A DNA stretch of 5,355 bases from Deltaproteobacteria bacterium (GTDB taxonomy: Bacteria > Myxococcota_A > Bradymonadia > UBA7976 > VGTA01). Below the pieces are notes generated by a model, which searched no databases, had not been told where the DNA came from, and saw nothing but the letters and a program-made list of their open reading frames with translations. Shown one piece after another: positions 4,537 through 5,355 of the stretch. Position 1 is the first letter of the stretch, and every line of letters begins with the position of its first letter. The DNA lies in NCBI GenBank assembly GCA_016874875.1, contig VGTA01000286.1, positions 1 to 5,355 of the forward strand, in the 5' to 3' direction. The position numbers and the translations under genes were made by a program.

Positions 4537-5355
4537 TCCCCGCCCCCCTCATAGAACGCGTCATAGAGCGCCTTGTAGTTGGCGAACACCACGTTGCGCT
4601 TCACCTTGAGCGACGGGGTCAGCTCCCCGCTCTCCACGCTAAAGTCCGCCGGGAGAATCTTAAACTTCTTCACCGTCTCGTAGCTGGCCAGCGACGCGTT
4701 GACCTCCTTAAAGACGGCGTTCACCTCCGCGAACACCTCCGCGCGCCCCGTGAGCTCCGCGTAGGAGCCCGCCAGGCCCCGCGCCGTCGCCCACTCCTTG
4801 AGGGCGGCCTCGTCGAGGGTGACGAGGGCGGAGAGGAAGTTGCGCTTGTCGCCGTGGAGCACCACCTGGCTGATGATGCCGCAGGAGCTCTTGAGCTTCC
4901 CCTCGATGTTCTGCGGCGCCACGTTCTTGCCGCCCGCCGTCACGATGATGTCCTTCTTGCGCCCCGTGATCTTGAGCAGCGCGCCGTCAAAGGCGCCGAG
5001 GTCCCCGCTGTGGAACCACCCGTCGGCCTCGAGCGCCTCGGCGGTGGCGTCGGGGCGATTCCAGTAGCCCTTAAAGACGCCGCGCCCCCGAATCATGATC
5101 TCGCCGTCCTCCGCGATGCGCACCTCGGTGCCCGGGAGCGCGGGGCCCACGGTGCCGATCTTGTGCGCGCCCGCCTTGGGCAGATTCACGCAGGTGGCCG
5201 CCGAGGTCTCGGTGAGGCCGTAGCCCTCTAGAATCGTCACGCCGCTGTGGGCGAAAAAGTAGGCGATGTCGGCGGGCAGCGGCGCGCCCCCCGAGATGAA
5301 GAACTTGAGGCGACCGCCAAAGGTCTCCTTGAGGTTAGCGCTCACCTTCTTTATC
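4530..5355 (-). CDS. Long-chain acyl-CoA synthetase (AMP-binding), C-terminal part; runs off right edge
   Basis: Adenylate-forming enzyme that activates a fatty acid with ATP and CoA, membrane-associated or cytosolic. Counting from the codon at 5345 (271 residues to the stop), the visible part has FFISGGAPL (15-23), the adenylate-binding motif YGLTET (42-47), GWFHSGDLG (109-117) with the ribose-contacting Asp115, the domain-hinge motif GRKKD (128-132), GGKNVAPQNIE (138-148) and a C-terminal LTPSLKVKR (242-250). In that last motif Lys247 is the expected catalytic lysine. The set matches FAA1/COG1022-type long-chain enzymes (M. tuberculosis FadD15-like) better than E. coli FadD. The frame stays open to the window edge (Ile-Lys-Lys before 5345), and full-length members have about 600 residues, so GTG 5345 is not the real start and the N-terminal half is missing. 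The stop lies in the 11-bp repeat. Confidence 0.93.
   Translation of the reverse strand, partial: IKKVSANLKETFGGRLKFFISGGAPLPADIAYFFAHSGVTILEGYGLTETSAATCVNLPKAGAHKIGTVGPALPGTEVRIAEDGEIMIRGRGVFKGYWNRPDATAEALEADGWFHSGDLGAFDGALLKITGRKKDIIVTAGGKNVAPQNIEGKLKSSCGIISQVVLHGDKRNFLSALVTLDEAALKEWATARGLAGSYAELTGRAEVFAEVNAVFKEVNASLASYETVKKFKILPADFSVESGELTPSLKVKRNVVFANYKALYDAFYEGGGER

Noticed and set aside
5343..5345. GTG at 5345 as the true start of the acyl-CoA synthetase
   Set aside because: The frame remains open to the window edge, and the visible sequence begins in the middle of the family's AMP-binding domain. The gene is cut by the window, not short.

Overview
The window is very GC-rich and densely coding. 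It looks like a chromosome segment from a flagellated Gram-negative bacterium: a flagellin, two lipoproteins with clear lipoboxes and a FAA1-type acyl-CoA synthetase. The low-complexity Gly-Gly-Ala-Glu-Val linker and Asp-rich start of the mature lipoprotein resemble Myxococcota/Bradymonadia-like (former deltaproteobacterial) proteins. That placement is an impression from style and composition, not a phylogenetic result.

Layout, left to right. (1) A flagellin gene on the minus strand (1-1319) whose C-terminal end lies beyond the left edge. (2) A 206-bp divergent intergenic region (1320-1525) with the only AT-rich stretch of the window, including two T-runs spaced about two helical turns apart. 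(3) A two-gene plus-strand unit: a lipoprotein with a TolB/PD40-like beta-propeller (1526-2944) and, 3 nt later, a YheU/UPF0270 protein (2948-3253) with an unusual acidic Gly/Glu tail. The DNA of that tail is a canonical G-quadruplex motif. (4) A 128-bp convergent gap (3254-3381) filled by a G/C hairpin, a 13-bp tandem repeat and a 16-bp tandem repeat. (5) A minus-strand Ala-rich lipoprotein that I read as DUF3080-like (3382-4485). (6) An 11-bp tandem repeat (4454-4536) covering the start region of that gene, the gap before it and the stop codon of the upstream gene. (7) The C-terminal part of a long-chain acyl-CoA synthetase (minus, 4530-5355) running off the right edge.

The genes do not form one obvious pathway. 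The plus-strand pair is probably co-transcribed. The acyl-CoA synthetase and DUF3080-like lipoprotein are head-to-tail with only repeat DNA between them and may also be co-transcribed. No RNA gene, transposase, integrase, CRISPR array or defence system is visible. The most unusual feature is the set of three short-unit tandem repeats with related sequence that bracket the DUF3080-like gene and touch its stop codon, its start region and the neighbouring gene's stop codon, together with the G-quadruplex motif just before them.
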